DNA of 34,486 nucleotides from Rhodothermales bacterium (GCA_022822185.1 JAJECE010000064.1:1-34486), one strand, 5' to 3'; counted from the stretch's first letter, positions 8,624 through 17,787 are shown. A program made the numbers and translations. The notes: generated by a model not told the origin, from the letters alone.

Positions 8624-11600
8624 ATGGAGATTACACCTAGGTATGGACGCTATGAAAAGGTTTTCAAACCTGTAAAAGCAGGCCGGAACACAAAAAATCG
8701 GGGGCAAATCTCCGATAAAAATATCCCGCATCATATGCTCGTATTGGCTTTGTTATCATTTACTGCTGCACGAAAATGGGGCTTCCTCTCTGCGGGGCTG
8801 TTTGCCTGTTGCGTATCGTTTGCGGTAAGTGGGGCAGATAGGCAGGAAAAGGATTTCGTGCAAATAGAAACGACCACAGAAACGCCGGTTTCTGAGGTTT
8901 ATCTCACGTCTCCCAATACTTTAAGGGAAGGTGAGACTGGATTAGATGCATGCAGTGGAACTCCAGAATTGAAGGTGCATCCAGAAGGGAGGCGATTGGC
9001 CGATAATCTACGATCAATGCCTTTCAGAAGGAAGTTTGATATTGGATTAAGCTGTGATCCGGGGCAGAATGTATACACTGTAACGATAATTCAGGGGTAT
9101 GATCCAAGAAATAATATGACGCTCGGAGTTGACCCAGAGAACATGATATTCAACTCAACGAACTGGAAAGGTCAGACGGTTACGGTGTCTCATACGGGAA
9201 GTCCGGTAATACCGGTCAGGGAAATGACATTTTCGGTGTACCTTTATAGCAATGGGCACAAGTTGGATAATGGCGCTCTATATTTTAGGTTCAGCGATGC
9301 GGGAAAGCCACAAGTATCTATTGAGACATCTTCAAAAACTGTACTAGAGGGTGAATCAGTAACGATCACTGCGAAGATTGATCAACCCCAGCCTCATTGG
9401 ATAGATATTTCGATCAACATGTTGGGTACCTCAACAACAGCAGACTCGTATGATATTGAGACTGCGTTTCCGGTATTCGAGATCCCTATTGGACCAAATG
9501 AATCTGAGGGTACATATACGATCAGGATTAAAGATGATGGTATCCCGGAGAAAAGGGAAAAGCTTGGTTTGTCAATTGATAGATATAGCTTACCGGTATG
9601 GCTCGGATTTGGAAAACCAAGGACGGCGAACATTATAATTGAGGATAAAGATCCTGAGATTGTTCTAGATCAGGAGTTGGTGAATATTCCAGAAGGGGAA
9701 ACGAACGTCTTCACCGTGAAACTTACCTCAGAACCCCGCAGAAGAGTGAAAATAGGGATCGAAGGGTACAAGAAAACAGACCTCGATACAACAGCATCCG
9801 TTCCAAGGAAGTTGATCTTTGAGCCATCAGAATGGAATCAGGCTCAGACCGTTACGCTCGGAGCAAAGCATGATCCAGATGTTGCAAATGAATCAGTGGA
9901 ACTCGCACTCAAGGCATCAGGTGGCTCTAAGGATACAGAAACTGTCAACGTCACAATCACGGACGATGATACACCGATGATTGTGGTAGAATCACGTTCA
10001 ATAACCGTTGAGGAGGGAAAGACAACAACCTTTGATATTCAGTTTGATGTACAGCCCCTAAGAGATATAAATGTCGAGATCCGGGGATATTCAACTACCG
10101 ATCTGGATACGATTGCATCTGTACCGAGAACATTAACGTTCACCGAATTAAACTGGAATGAGTTCCAGACGGTGACATTGGGAGCAAGGCATGATCCTGA
10201 TTTCATGAATGATTCAGAGACACTTACAATTACGGCAACAGGCGGTGCGAAGGACACGGAAACGATCAGCGTAACAATCATAGATGATGATTCGCCTAAA
10301 ATTATTATAGATCCGCAGTCAGTGACTGTTGAGGAAGAAAAAACTGTGTCCTTTGATGTCAGGTTTGATGCGCAGCCGCTGAGTGATATAAATGTGGCGA
10401 TTACCGGCTATGACGGGACAGTTCTGGATACCACAGCATCGGCTCCAAGAGAATTAACCTTTAAGCCCGCAGAATGGAATGAACCTCGAACAGTGTCACT
10501 TGGAGCAATCAATGATGTTGATTTTATGGATGACGCGGTGACGCTTACAGTCACCGCAACCGGTGGATCTTCGGATACAGAAACTGTGAATGTAACAATC
10601 AAAGACAATGATCAGCCAGAAATCGTTATAGCTCCCCGGCCTGTGACCGTGAAGGAAGGGCAAATAACAACCTTTGATGTCAAACTTGAAGGACCTCCAT
10701 CCGAGGATGTAAAGGTATTGATTACCGGATATTCAACTACAGATCTGGATACCACTGCATCGGCCCCAAGGGAGTTAATGTTCACTGCATCAGACTGGGA
10801 GGCTAAAACAGTGACCCTAGGGGCAAAGCATGACCCAGATTTTGTCCACGATGAAGAGCAACTCACATTTACGGCAACCGGCGGATCTTCGGATACAAAA
10901 ATCGTTAATGTGACGATTACAGACAATGATTTTCCGAAAATCATTATAGATTCACAGTCTGGAATCATAACCGTGGAAGAAGGAAGTACAGCAACCTTTG
11001 ATGTTAAGCTTGAGGGACAGCCATCCAAAGATATAAATCTGACCATCATTGGATATGCGGGCACAGATCTGGATACGACGGCATCAACCCCAAGGAAATT
11101 CAGGTTTACCACATCGGATTGGGGTAAACGGGCCGTGACGCTTGGCGCAATGCATGACCCTGATTTCGAGAATGACACTGAGACGCTCACACTTACTGCA
11201 GAAGACGGATCCATAGATGCAATGCCTGTCAATGTCACAATTACAGATGACGATATACCGAAAATCATCGTTAGTCAACAATCTGTGATCATTCCGGAGG
11301 GAGAGGCTGTGACCTTTACTGTTTCACTGAATACTAAGCCTCTGGGGCCTGTGACGGTACTCATTCCTACTCCCGTGGGAGATGTGACGGCCACGCCAGC
11401 CAGCCTGCGGTTTACGGCTAAAGACTGGAATATCTCTAAACCGGTACTTCTGAGGGCGCATCAGGACGAAGATTTTGATGATGACAGGGAGGCTTTAATG
11501 CTCACGGCTTCGGGAGGGGGCTATGAAGATATTTTCCTGTTCTTGTCTGTGACGATTGAAGATGATGACAGCGAACCCGTGAAGGTGAGTTTATCGGCAA

Positions 11601-14600
11601 ATCCGAATCCAGTTACCGAAGGCGATGCTGTCACCATAACGGCGAGCCTGTCCGAGGCACTGCCCGGTGATATTACGATTCATTTGAAGGACACTCATGG
11701 GACAACGGAACCTGGAGATTATATTCCTCTTGAAAAGATTACGATACCCGGAGGGGAGATAACTGGATCGGGAGACCTTCTAACCGATGACGATTCGACG
11801 GTTGAAGGAGATGAGACATTTACGGTTGCGATTGATTCGGATCAGTTGCCCCTGGGCATGGAGGAGGGTACCCCATTCTCACTGGAGATTACGATTACAG
11901 ACAATGATACAGCATTGCCACCCGTAGAGATTACGATGTCCGTGAGCCCATTGCAGGTGAATGAGGGGGAGTCAGTGACCGTAATGGCAACCATGGGAGG
12001 CACTTTGGATACCGATGTAGTCATTCCATTCATCGTGACCGATATCACCACGGAAGCCACCAGAGATTATCATGCATTATCTCCTGTTCAAGTGGAGATT
12101 AAAGCTGAAGAGTGGAATGGAATTTATGTGATCTCCACACTTAAAGATGAAATCATTGAAGGCAGCGAGACCTTTGCCGTGGCACTGGGCGATCTTCCAG
12201 AGGGACTGACGACGGGGGGACCACTTTCTCAGGTTGTAACGATACTAGACGTTGTTCCGCCAAAAGAAGATGTGAGAATACGAATCTTGGTAACCCCCAA
12301 TCCGGTCAATGAGGGCGAGGATGTAACGGTAACCGTAGAGTTGAGCGAAGAATTATCCAATGATGTTACGATCCCGCTGAAACTGACGGATGTCACCACG
12401 GATGGTCAGGATTGGCAGTCATCCGTTCCGTCACAGGTAGACATCCACGCTGGCAAAAAAAGTGGAACGTACCGGATTTCTATTGTCCAGGATGCGGTTA
12501 TAGAGGAAAAAGAAATTTTTTCAGTAGCTATGGAAGCGCTTCCAAACGGAGTTGTTGCAGGAGAGCCTGTTAAAGTGGATGTGACCATTATTGATGATGA
12601 TCATGCAGGAATTAATGTAGTTGAATCAGTATCTGTGATTGAGGGGACTCAGAAAACATTCCAGATCTCGCTGACTGCAAAGCCATCCGATGGGGTTACC
12701 GTAACGATGGCTTGGGATCGGGGAACGGATCTGGAGGTAATCCCTGTTACTCGCATCTTTGCACCAGATGACTGGAATCAGGATCAGGATGTAACCTTAT
12801 CAGCCGCCGAGGATTTTGATCTTATAAATGATCAGATCATGGTAACGCTGACCGCCATTGGAGGCGGCTATATTGGCACTTCAGAGACCATACAGGTGAC
12901 GATCATTGACAATGATGCATCTGGAATTGTGGTTCCGGAATTGCTGAAAATTTCAGAAGGTGGTAGAGAAAGTTTTACAGTCCAGCTTACTGCGATGCCT
13001 TCTGGGCCGGTTACAATAACAATTATTCAGGATACAGATACGGATTTAACGTTGGATCAAACCTCTCTGATCTTCACTCCCGACGATTGGGACCTGCCAA
13101 AGACCATTACGGCAGAGGCAAAGCAGGATGATGATTTTGAAGATAATCTGGAGACCCTGATATTGACACCAAGAGGGGGAGGCTACGGAGGACGAACCTA
13201 TCGAATGGATGTACAGATCATAGATGATGATGAGCCGCAGATCGTGGCCATAGATAAGATTACGATTGAAGAAGGCCGTACGTATCCGCTCCATGTTCGT
13301 CTATCCGCACAGCCATCAGGGACTGTGGAACTGAACTTTACTGGATATGTGGGCACACACTTGAAACTAGATCAAACGCTGCTCACATTTACACCGACGA
13401 ACTGGCAAACCCTGCAGACCGTGACACTTTCCGCAGAGGAAGATAATGTGGATCGTCCAGATGACAGAATGGAGTTAACGCTCATTGCATCAGGTGGAGG
13501 TTATGACGGGAAGACACATAATATCCAGATTATAATCGTTGACAATGATGAACCAATAGCGCCGTTGACGATCTCTATCTACGATAATGACGGATTTGAA
13601 GAATCGGGAATCCTGCAACTGCCTATTGAACTGAATCGTCCTGCAGATCATTCAGTAACAGTACAGTATTCGAGTTCAGATGGAAAAGCGATTGCGGGAG
13701 ATGACTATACAGCATCACGCGGAGTTGTAATCTTTGATCCGGGGGCAATCCGCGGCGTGGTTGAAATACAAATCATCGTGGATGATATTCTGGAGGGGCC
13801 GGAGAATTTCACGGTTATGCTATCGAATCCCTCACGTGATGTAATCCTTGCACGTCCAAAGGGAACAGGGACAATTCTGGAGAATGGCGGAAATGCGATT
13901 CTACGGGTTAGTGATGCAATCGTATTAGAAGAGGAGGGTGTGGTCAGATTCCAGGTATCTCTATCGCATCCGCAGCGTCAGACGGTATCGGCAGAGTACC
14001 GGACACAAGATGGGACTGCCAAGGCAGGCGAAGATTATGAAGCAGTATCTGGAATTGTAACCATAGCACCGGGAGCTGTGGAAACGGTGATTGCCGTGCC
14101 ACTCTTGGAAGACGGGCTGGATTGGCAGGAGGAAACCTTCAGTGTTCATTTGATGTCCGCGAAGCATGCAGAGATTGAGAAGGCGGTGGGCGTGGCAATC
14201 ATTCAGGAATCTACGACGGCCGGTGAGGGAGTTCTGGAAGCATATACGGCAAGGTTTGTACGAACAACTTCTTCACAAATCGTGGAAGCACTGGGAGGTC
14301 GATTCCGCTTAGCCGCAGATGGCGCAGTATGTGCCGCAGCAGAGCGTGCAGAGAGGGCACAGCTCTGGTACTCGGCCTCTTCGTGGGATCCATCTCTGGG
14401 AGAACTTCTGGCAGGTTGCCGCGTGTCTCAAAATGTACCCGTATCTAATGGTTCCTTTAGTGTGTGGGGGCAGGGTGCATTCCGGCAGTTCAATGGCCGC
14501 GGAGATGATGCGCTATCACTTCGTGGGGAGGTTGCAACGGGAATGCTCGGAACAGACTACCGCTGGAAAGGAGGGTGGTTGGCCGGCCTACTCCTTGCAC

Positions 14601-15481
14601 ACAGTCAGGGAGATGGATCATATGAGGTGGTTAACCAGTCTGGCGATCTCACGTCAGGATTGACGGGAATTTACCCATACGTATCGTATAACCGTGCTGG
14701 ATTGGGTGTGTGGTTGGCAGGTGGGGCAGGGTTTGGACAGGTGGAGCTGGCAGAACTGAAAGACGATTTAGTATCCAGATTTGGAGCGATGGGGGTCCGG
14801 GGAACGTTGGCATCAGGTGATGCTGTCGGACTCAATTATCACGGAGATATCCTGATGTCGGATGCAGAAATTGAAGATCACGACATCATGGCAGAGGTCT
14901 ACCGGATTCGAGCAGGTCTGGAAGCAAACCTACGGATTATGGACAAAATCAGACCCTATGTCGAAGCGAATATACGTCGGGATGGCGGCAGCGCGGAAAC
15001 GGGTACAGGGCTGGAACTCGGTGGCGGTGTACGATTCTCAAATCCATCATGGCACCTGCGGGGCAATGTCCGTACACAGGGGCTTGTAATGCATACGGAC
15101 GATGGATTTACAGAGTGGGGCATTTCGGGATCCTTGCAGGCAGGCAGTAGATCCGAGGGATTCATGATGCGCCTGCGCCCATCATGGGGGAGAGGGCAGG
15201 GGATGTCTATAAATCGTCAACAGACGATTCTGGATGCAGTTTCATTCGGGAATGGCAGGCACCGGACAGACCTGGAAATAGGCTACGGAATTCCATGGGC
15301 GAATGGTGCTGTCCAATCCATCGCAGGATTAACCCAGCTGCCGCAGGGAGTGATGTACCGGCTGGGGGGAGAGGTTCGTTCATGGGAGCGATTTTCCTTC
15401 TCGGTTTTTGGTTTAGCACATGGACATGAGGCAACGGTAGGAGATCTCGGATTGAATGTGCAGGGAGCACTGCGGTACTAG
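8624..15481 (+). CDS. Second giant Calx-beta repeat protein with autotransporter-type barrel (about 2285 aa)
   Basis: Paralogue of the gene at 645 with the same plan. It has a signal region ending near residue 70 (hydrophobic FLSAGLFACCVSFAVSG), a unique segment to about 225, about 15 Calx-beta-like domains (about 227-1863), and a 420-residue barrel ending in ALRY. After one divergent domain, five to six W-containing domains with the motif GY.TTDLDTTAS (about 346-880) fill the N-terminal half. Domains from about 987 onward follow the order seen in the paralogue, including the two canonical Calx-beta domains before the barrel. Calcium binding and surface adhesion are family-based inferences. 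The first ATG (8624) directly follows a TAA and gives a ~50-residue extension before the hydrophobic core. The ATG at 8735 is an alternative start. The barrel keeps the Cys pair (VCAAA and AGCRV). Confidence 0.85.
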   Translation: MEITPRYGRYEKVFKPVKAGRNTKNRGQISDKNIPHHMLVLALLSFTAARKWGFLSAGLFACCVSFAVSGADRQEKDFVQIETTTETPVSEVYLTSPNTLREGETGLDACSGTPELKVHPEGRRLADNLRSMPFRRKFDIGLSCDPGQNVYTVTIIQGYDPRNNMTLGVDPENMIFNSTNWKGQTVTVSHTGSPVIPVREMTFSVYLYSNGHKLDNGALYFRFSDAGKPQVSIETSSKTVLEGESVTITAKIDQPQPHWIDISINMLGTSTTADSYDIETAFPVFEIPIGPNESEGTYTIRIKDDGIPEKREKLGLSIDRYSLPVWLGFGKPRTANIIIEDKDPEIVLDQELVNIPEGETNVFTVKLTSEPRRRVKIGIEGYKKTDLDTTASVPRKLIFEPSEWNQAQTVTLGAKHDPDVANESVELALKASGGSKDTETVNVTITDDDTPMIVVESRSITVEEGKTTTFDIQFDVQPLRDINVEIRGYSTTDLDTIASVPRTLTFTELNWNEFQTVTLGARHDPDFMNDSETLTITATGGAKDTETISVTIIDDDSPKIIIDPQSVTVEEEKTVSFDVRFDAQPLSDINVAITGYDGTVLDTTASAPRELTFKPAEWNEPRTVSLGAINDVDFMDDAVTLTVTATGGSSDTETVNVTIKDNDQPEIVIAPRPVTVKEGQITTFDVKLEGPPSEDVKVLITGYSTTDLDTTASAPRELMFTASDWEAKTVTLGAKHDPDFVHDEEQLTFTATGGSSDTKIVNVTITDNDFPKIIIDSQSGIITVEEGSTATFDVKLEGQPSKDINLTIIGYAGTDLDTTASTPRKFRFTTSDWGKRAVTLGAMHDPDFENDTETLTLTAEDGSIDAMPVNVTITDDDIPKIIVSQQSVIIPEGEAVTFTVSLNTKPLGPVTVLIPTPVGDVTATPASLRFTAKDWNISKPVLLRAHQDEDFDDDREALMLTASGGGYEDIFLFLSVTIEDDDSEPVKVSLSANPNPVTEGDAVTITASLSEALPGDITIHLKDTHGTTEPGDYIPLEKITIPGGEITGSGDLLTDDDSTVEGDETFTVAIDSDQLPLGMEEGTPFSLEITITDNDTALPPVEITMSVSPLQVNEGESVTVMATMGGTLDTDVVIPFIVTDITTEATRDYHALSPVQVEIKAEEWNGIYVISTLKDEIIEGSETFAVALGDLPEGLTTGGPLSQVVTILDVVPPKEDVRIRILVTPNPVNEGEDVTVTVELSEELSNDVTIPLKLTDVTTDGQDWQSSVPSQVDIHAGKKSGTYRISIVQDAVIEEKEIFSVAMEALPNGVVAGEPVKVDVTIIDDDHAGINVVESVSVIEGTQKTFQISLTAKPSDGVTVTMAWDRGTDLEVIPVTRIFAPDDWNQDQDVTLSAAEDFDLINDQIMVTLTAIGGGYIGTSETIQVTIIDNDASGIVVPELLKISEGGRESFTVQLTAMPSGPVTITIIQDTDTDLTLDQTSLIFTPDDWDLPKTITAEAKQDDDFEDNLETLILTPRGGGYGGRTYRMDVQIIDDDEPQIVAIDKITIEEGRTYPLHVRLSAQPSGTVELNFTGYVGTHLKLDQTLLTFTPTNWQTLQTVTLSAEEDNVDRPDDRMELTLIASGGGYDGKTHNIQIIIVDNDEPIAPLTISIYDNDGFEESGILQLPIELNRPADHSVTVQYSSSDGKAIAGDDYTASRGVVIFDPGAIRGVVEIQIIVDDILEGPENFTVMLSNPSRDVILARPKGTGTILENGGNAILRVSDAIVLEEEGVVRFQVSLSHPQRQTVSAEYRTQDGTAKAGEDYEAVSGIVTIAPGAVETVIAVPLLEDGLDWQEETFSVHLMSAKHAEIEKAVGVAIIQESTTAGEGVLEAYTARFVRTTSSQIVEALGGRFRLAADGAVCAAAERAERAQLWYSASSWDPSLGELLAGCRVSQNVPVSNGSFSVWGQGAFRQFNGRGDDALSLRGEVATGMLGTDYRWKGGWLAGLLLAHSQGDGSYEVVNQSGDLTSGLTGIYPYVSYNRAGLGVWLAGGAGFGQVELAELKDDLVSRFGAMGVRGTLASGDAVGLNYHGDILMSDAEIEDHDIMAEVYRIRAGLEANLRIMDKIRPYVEANIRRDGGSAETGTGLELGGGVRFSNPSWHLRGNVRTQGLVMHTDDGFTEWGISGSLQAGSRSEGFMMRLRPSWGRGQGMSINRQQTILDAVSFGNGRHRTDLEIGYGIPWANGAVQSIAGLTQLPQGVMYRLGGEVRSWERFSFSVFGLAHGHEATVGDLGLNVQGALRY

Positions 15482-15587
15482 TCATTATGTCCCTATGGTT
15501 TCGTTCAAAATCATCACAGGGAGCAAAATTCAACATTGATTGTTCCAAGAATGTGTTGTTTAACGTTTCTATCTGGACTAAATTTTA

Positions 15588-16064
15588 ATGAACATGCTTT
15601 CAGTATTTGATGTCGCAGCCTATATCGTCAAGGAAATGGGACAAGTGACCACATGGAAACTTCAAAAACTCCTTTACTACAGCCAGGCATGGTCTCTGGT
15701 ATGGGATGAGATGCCTCTGTTTGTCGAAGAATTTGAGGCATGGTCCAATGGCCCTGCTTGCAGAGAATTCTATAACTTCCATAAGGGAATGTTTCTGCTT
15801 CAGGAACTTCCTAGAGGAAATCCTGAACTACTTACCGATGATCAAAAGTCCACAGTTGACACTATAGTGAGGGCTTATGGCAATAAAAGCCCACAGTGGC
15901 TTAGTGCCTCTACTCATGTGGAAGATCCGTGGAAAGATGCACGTAAAGATCTTCCTCCAGGAAGGCGCGGAAATTCTATAATAAGCAAAGAATCTATGCA
16001 GATGTATTACGGTAGCCTTACTGATGAGGATGAGCTTGTAGAGGAGGTTGAGTTCTGTTGTTAG
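15588..16064 (+). CDS. SocA/Panacea-domain (DUF4065-like) protein, candidate antitoxin, copy A (158 aa)
   Basis: The N-terminus reads MLSVFDVAAYIVKE, followed by TTWKLQKLLYYSQAW and then a FEAW.NGPACREFY segment. These are the hallmark pieces of the SocA/Panacea (DUF4065, formerly GepA-like) domain, which neutralises diverse toxins in two-gene systems. The domain fills nearly the whole protein, as in short stand-alone antitoxins. The stop is one base before the ATG of the partner frame, so the two were translationally coupled. Its partner is now a pseudogene, leaving this copy as an orphan antitoxin that could still act on the toxin-like product of copy B. ATG codons lie at 15588 and 15594; the second matches the start region of copy B. 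Confidence 0.8.
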   Translation: MNMLSVFDVAAYIVKEMGQVTTWKLQKLLYYSQAWSLVWDEMPLFVEEFEAWSNGPACREFYNFHKGMFLLQELPRGNPELLTDDQKSTVDTIVRAYGNKSPQWLSASTHVEDPWKDARKDLPPGRRGNSIISKESMQMYYGSLTDEDELVEEVEFCC

Positions 16065-16065
16065 T

Positions 16066-16535
16066 ATGTCACGGCAGAAAAGACCAATACGGAAGAGTAG
16101 AAAACAGAAACGCAGGGCACTTTTGTCTTCTGAAGGAGGTAAACGCAGTAGTTCTGATCATATGAGTCCAGTTTGGTCATTTCGAATAGCAGATAATAAA
16201 AGAGTTTTCAGTTTATACTCAGAAAAAGCCTGTCAGGATTAGTGCGTGGATATTCTTCCCAAGCTCAGAGACTTTGAGAGCATGACCTAGGCAGAGATCA
16301 AACATACAGCGGGAAAAAGGGGCGACGAAAAACCAATCACCATTTTGTTGATACAGAAAAATTGTCCAACAATGCCAAACAGCGCCTGATATATCTAAAT
16401 CTGGATGATCACGATCCACTTTTTTCTCTACGACTTAACAGTCGAATCAGGATATATGGGATCATGGTGGGGTATGTTTTCAGAATTATCTGGTATGATC
16501 CCGACCATCGTCTGTACCCATCCAAGGCCGACTAA
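16066..16535 (+). pseudogene. Decayed candidate toxin, partner of copy A
   Basis: The sequence is clearly homologous along its length to the intact gene at 17311-17787, from the basic N-terminus through to the shared GCCGACTAA end. The frame is destroyed by three lesions visible on alignment. TGG (Trp) becomes TAG at 16240-16242, right after the shared KACQD/RACQD motif. A second TGG becomes TAG in the MTW motif near 16287. A 7-base deletion follows within the ATCAAAC region near 16300. The first stop leaves only a 58-residue basic N-terminal peptide. Loss of a toxin with retention of its antitoxin is the expected direction of decay. Confidence 0.8.
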
Positions 16536-16661
16536 AGCATCAATAAATCGGTGACACCAACATCTTTTACCATTCTCTAATCCTGACTTCCACGGTTCCC
16601 CCATATGAATATATGCGGAGTGGGATTTTTCAAAAACGGAACATCGCCAAACCGTCCAAGT

Positions 16662-16724
16662 CATGGACATGAGGCAACGGTAGGGGATCTCGGATTGAAT
16701 GTGCAGGGAGCACCCGCAGTACTA
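16662..16724 (+). pseudogene. Fossil 3' end of the barrel gene carried by the duplication
   Basis: These ~63 bases match the last codons of the giant gene ending at 15481 and translate to GHEATVGDLGLNVQGA in the old frame. An extra base near the end has removed the original stop and the final aromatic residue. The fossil is not attached to any coding frame of its own. It shows that the duplicated unit began within the barrel gene and therefore arose after the barrel gene and the cassette were already neighbours. Confidence 0.75.
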
Positions 16725-16837
16725 ATCATTACGTCCCTACAGTATTATTCAAAACCATCACAGGGAACAAAGTTCAACATTGGCTGTTCCAGACATGTGT
16801 TGGTTAACATTTCTGTCTGGACTAAATTTTGGAGAAA

Positions 16838-17299
16838 ATGCTTTCAGTATTTGATGTCGCAGCCTATATCATCAAGGAAATTGGCCCGGTGACCACATGG
16901 AAACTTCATAAACTTCTTTATTACAGCCAGGCATGGTCATTGGTTTGGGATGAACAGTCTCTCTTTGACGAAGAATTTGAGGCGTGGGGTAACGGTCCGG
17001 CTTGTAGAGAACTTTATAATATTCACAGAGGGCAATTTTTACTTAATGAACTGCCTATTGGAGACGCGGAAGCACTGAATGAAATCCAAAAAAGCACGGT
17101 CAATGTAGTCTTGAAAGGGTATGCAGATAAGCGACCACAGTGGCTCAATGATCTAAGTGTGATGGAAGATCCGTGGAAAAATGCACGTAGAGGGCTTTCC
17201 CCATGCCAAAGAGGTAATTCTATTATCAGTAAGGAATCTCTTCAACTATATTATGGGAGCCTCAGAGAGGAAGACGAGATTTTGTCAGAAGAAGAATAA
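16838..17299 (+). CDS. SocA/Panacea-domain (DUF4065-like) protein, candidate antitoxin, copy B (153 aa)
   Basis: It carries the same motifs as copy A: MLSVFDVAAYIIKE, TTWKLHKLLYYSQAW, FEAWGNGPACRELY, and a conserved RGNSIISKES near the C-terminus. I chose the ATG at 16838 over an in-frame TTG nine bases upstream. It has GGAG just before it, and it matches the inner start of copy A. Eleven bases separate its stop from the ATG of the candidate toxin, consistent with a two-gene operon. By family knowledge the domain binds and neutralises the cognate toxin. Neutralisation of this particular partner is inferred from gene order. Confidence 0.8.
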   Translation: MLSVFDVAAYIIKEIGPVTTWKLHKLLYYSQAWSLVWDEQSLFDEEFEAWGNGPACRELYNIHRGQFLLNELPIGDAEALNEIQKSTVNVVLKGYADKRPQWLNDLSVMEDPWKNARRGLSPCQRGNSIISKESLQLYYGSLREEDEILSEEE

Positions 17300-17310
17300 A
17301 ACTTGTATTG

Positions 17311-17787
17311 ATGGCTAGACGAAGGAGGACTCATAGAAATCAGCGTTCAAAGAGTAATCGTTCCGTTCGAGTAAATGATGGCGAGAAGTTTGACGGTTTT
17401 GATCAAATGAAGCCCGTCTGGTCATTCAGTTCGGCCGATAGGAGTGGAACTGAGAGTCTATTTTCAGATCGGGCCTGTCAGGATTGGTGCGTGGATATTC
17501 TCCCCAAACTCAGAGACTTTGAGACCATGACCTGGGCAGAAATCAAACGCCAAACATACAGTGGAAAAAAGGGGCGACGAAAAACCAATCACCATTATGT
17601 TGATACAGAGAGGTTGCCAAACAATGCCAAACAGCGCCTGATACATTTAAAACTGGATGATCACGATCAACTTTTTTCCCTGCGGCTCAACAGCCGAATC
17701 AGGATATATGGGATCGTGGTAGGGCATGTTTTCAGAATTGTCTGGTATGATTCCGATCATCGCCTGCATCCATCCAGGGCCGACTAA
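17311..17787 (+). CDS. Candidate toxin paired with the Panacea-like gene (158 aa, family not recognised)
   Basis: The N-terminus is strongly basic (MARRRRTHRNQRSKSNRS) and probably disordered, suggesting nucleic acid contact. A W.FS segment, an ILPKLRDFETMTWAEI helix, a K/R/H-rich stretch (GKKGRRKTNHH) and a C-terminal beta-rich segment follow. The last contains LFSLRL, RIRIYGIVVG and FRIVWYDSDH. The tail loosely recalls RelE/ParE-type strands, but this is only a resemblance. Toxin status rests on its place directly downstream of a SocA/Panacea-like gene, its size, and the inactivation of its duplicate. The ATG at 17311 is preferred to a TTG at 17308. A housekeeping RNA-binding role cannot be excluded. 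Confidence 0.6.
   Translation: MARRRRTHRNQRSKSNRSVRVNDGEKFDGFDQMKPVWSFSSADRSGTESLFSDRACQDWCVDILPKLRDFETMTWAEIKRQTYSGKKGRRKTNHHYVDTERLPNNAKQRLIHLKLDDHDQLFSLRLNSRIRIYGIVVGHVFRIVWYDSDHRLHPSRAD

Larger units (their letters stand above)
15419..16561 (+). repeat. Tandem duplication, unit A (barrel-gene tail, antitoxin-like gene, decayed partner)
   Basis: This segment aligns base by base with 16662-17813 at an offset of about 1243-1252 bases. It includes the last ~60 bases of the second giant gene, the leader up to CTGGACTAAATTTT, the SocA/Panacea-like gene and the broken partner gene. Homology stops just after GGTGACACCAAC (ends at 16561). About 100 bases of unrelated sequence then separate it from unit B. 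Confidence 0.8.

Noticed and set aside
1636..14212. Regularly spaced repeats considered as a CRISPR or satellite array
   Set aside because: The period (about 315-360 bases) is that of protein domains, the frame is continuous, and divergence follows codon positions. These are coding repeats.
16605..16892. Open frame containing GHEATVGDLGLNVQGA
   Set aside because: The match is the fossil tail of the barrel gene carried by the duplication. The frame overlaps the start of the copy B antitoxin-like gene out of frame and has no start context.
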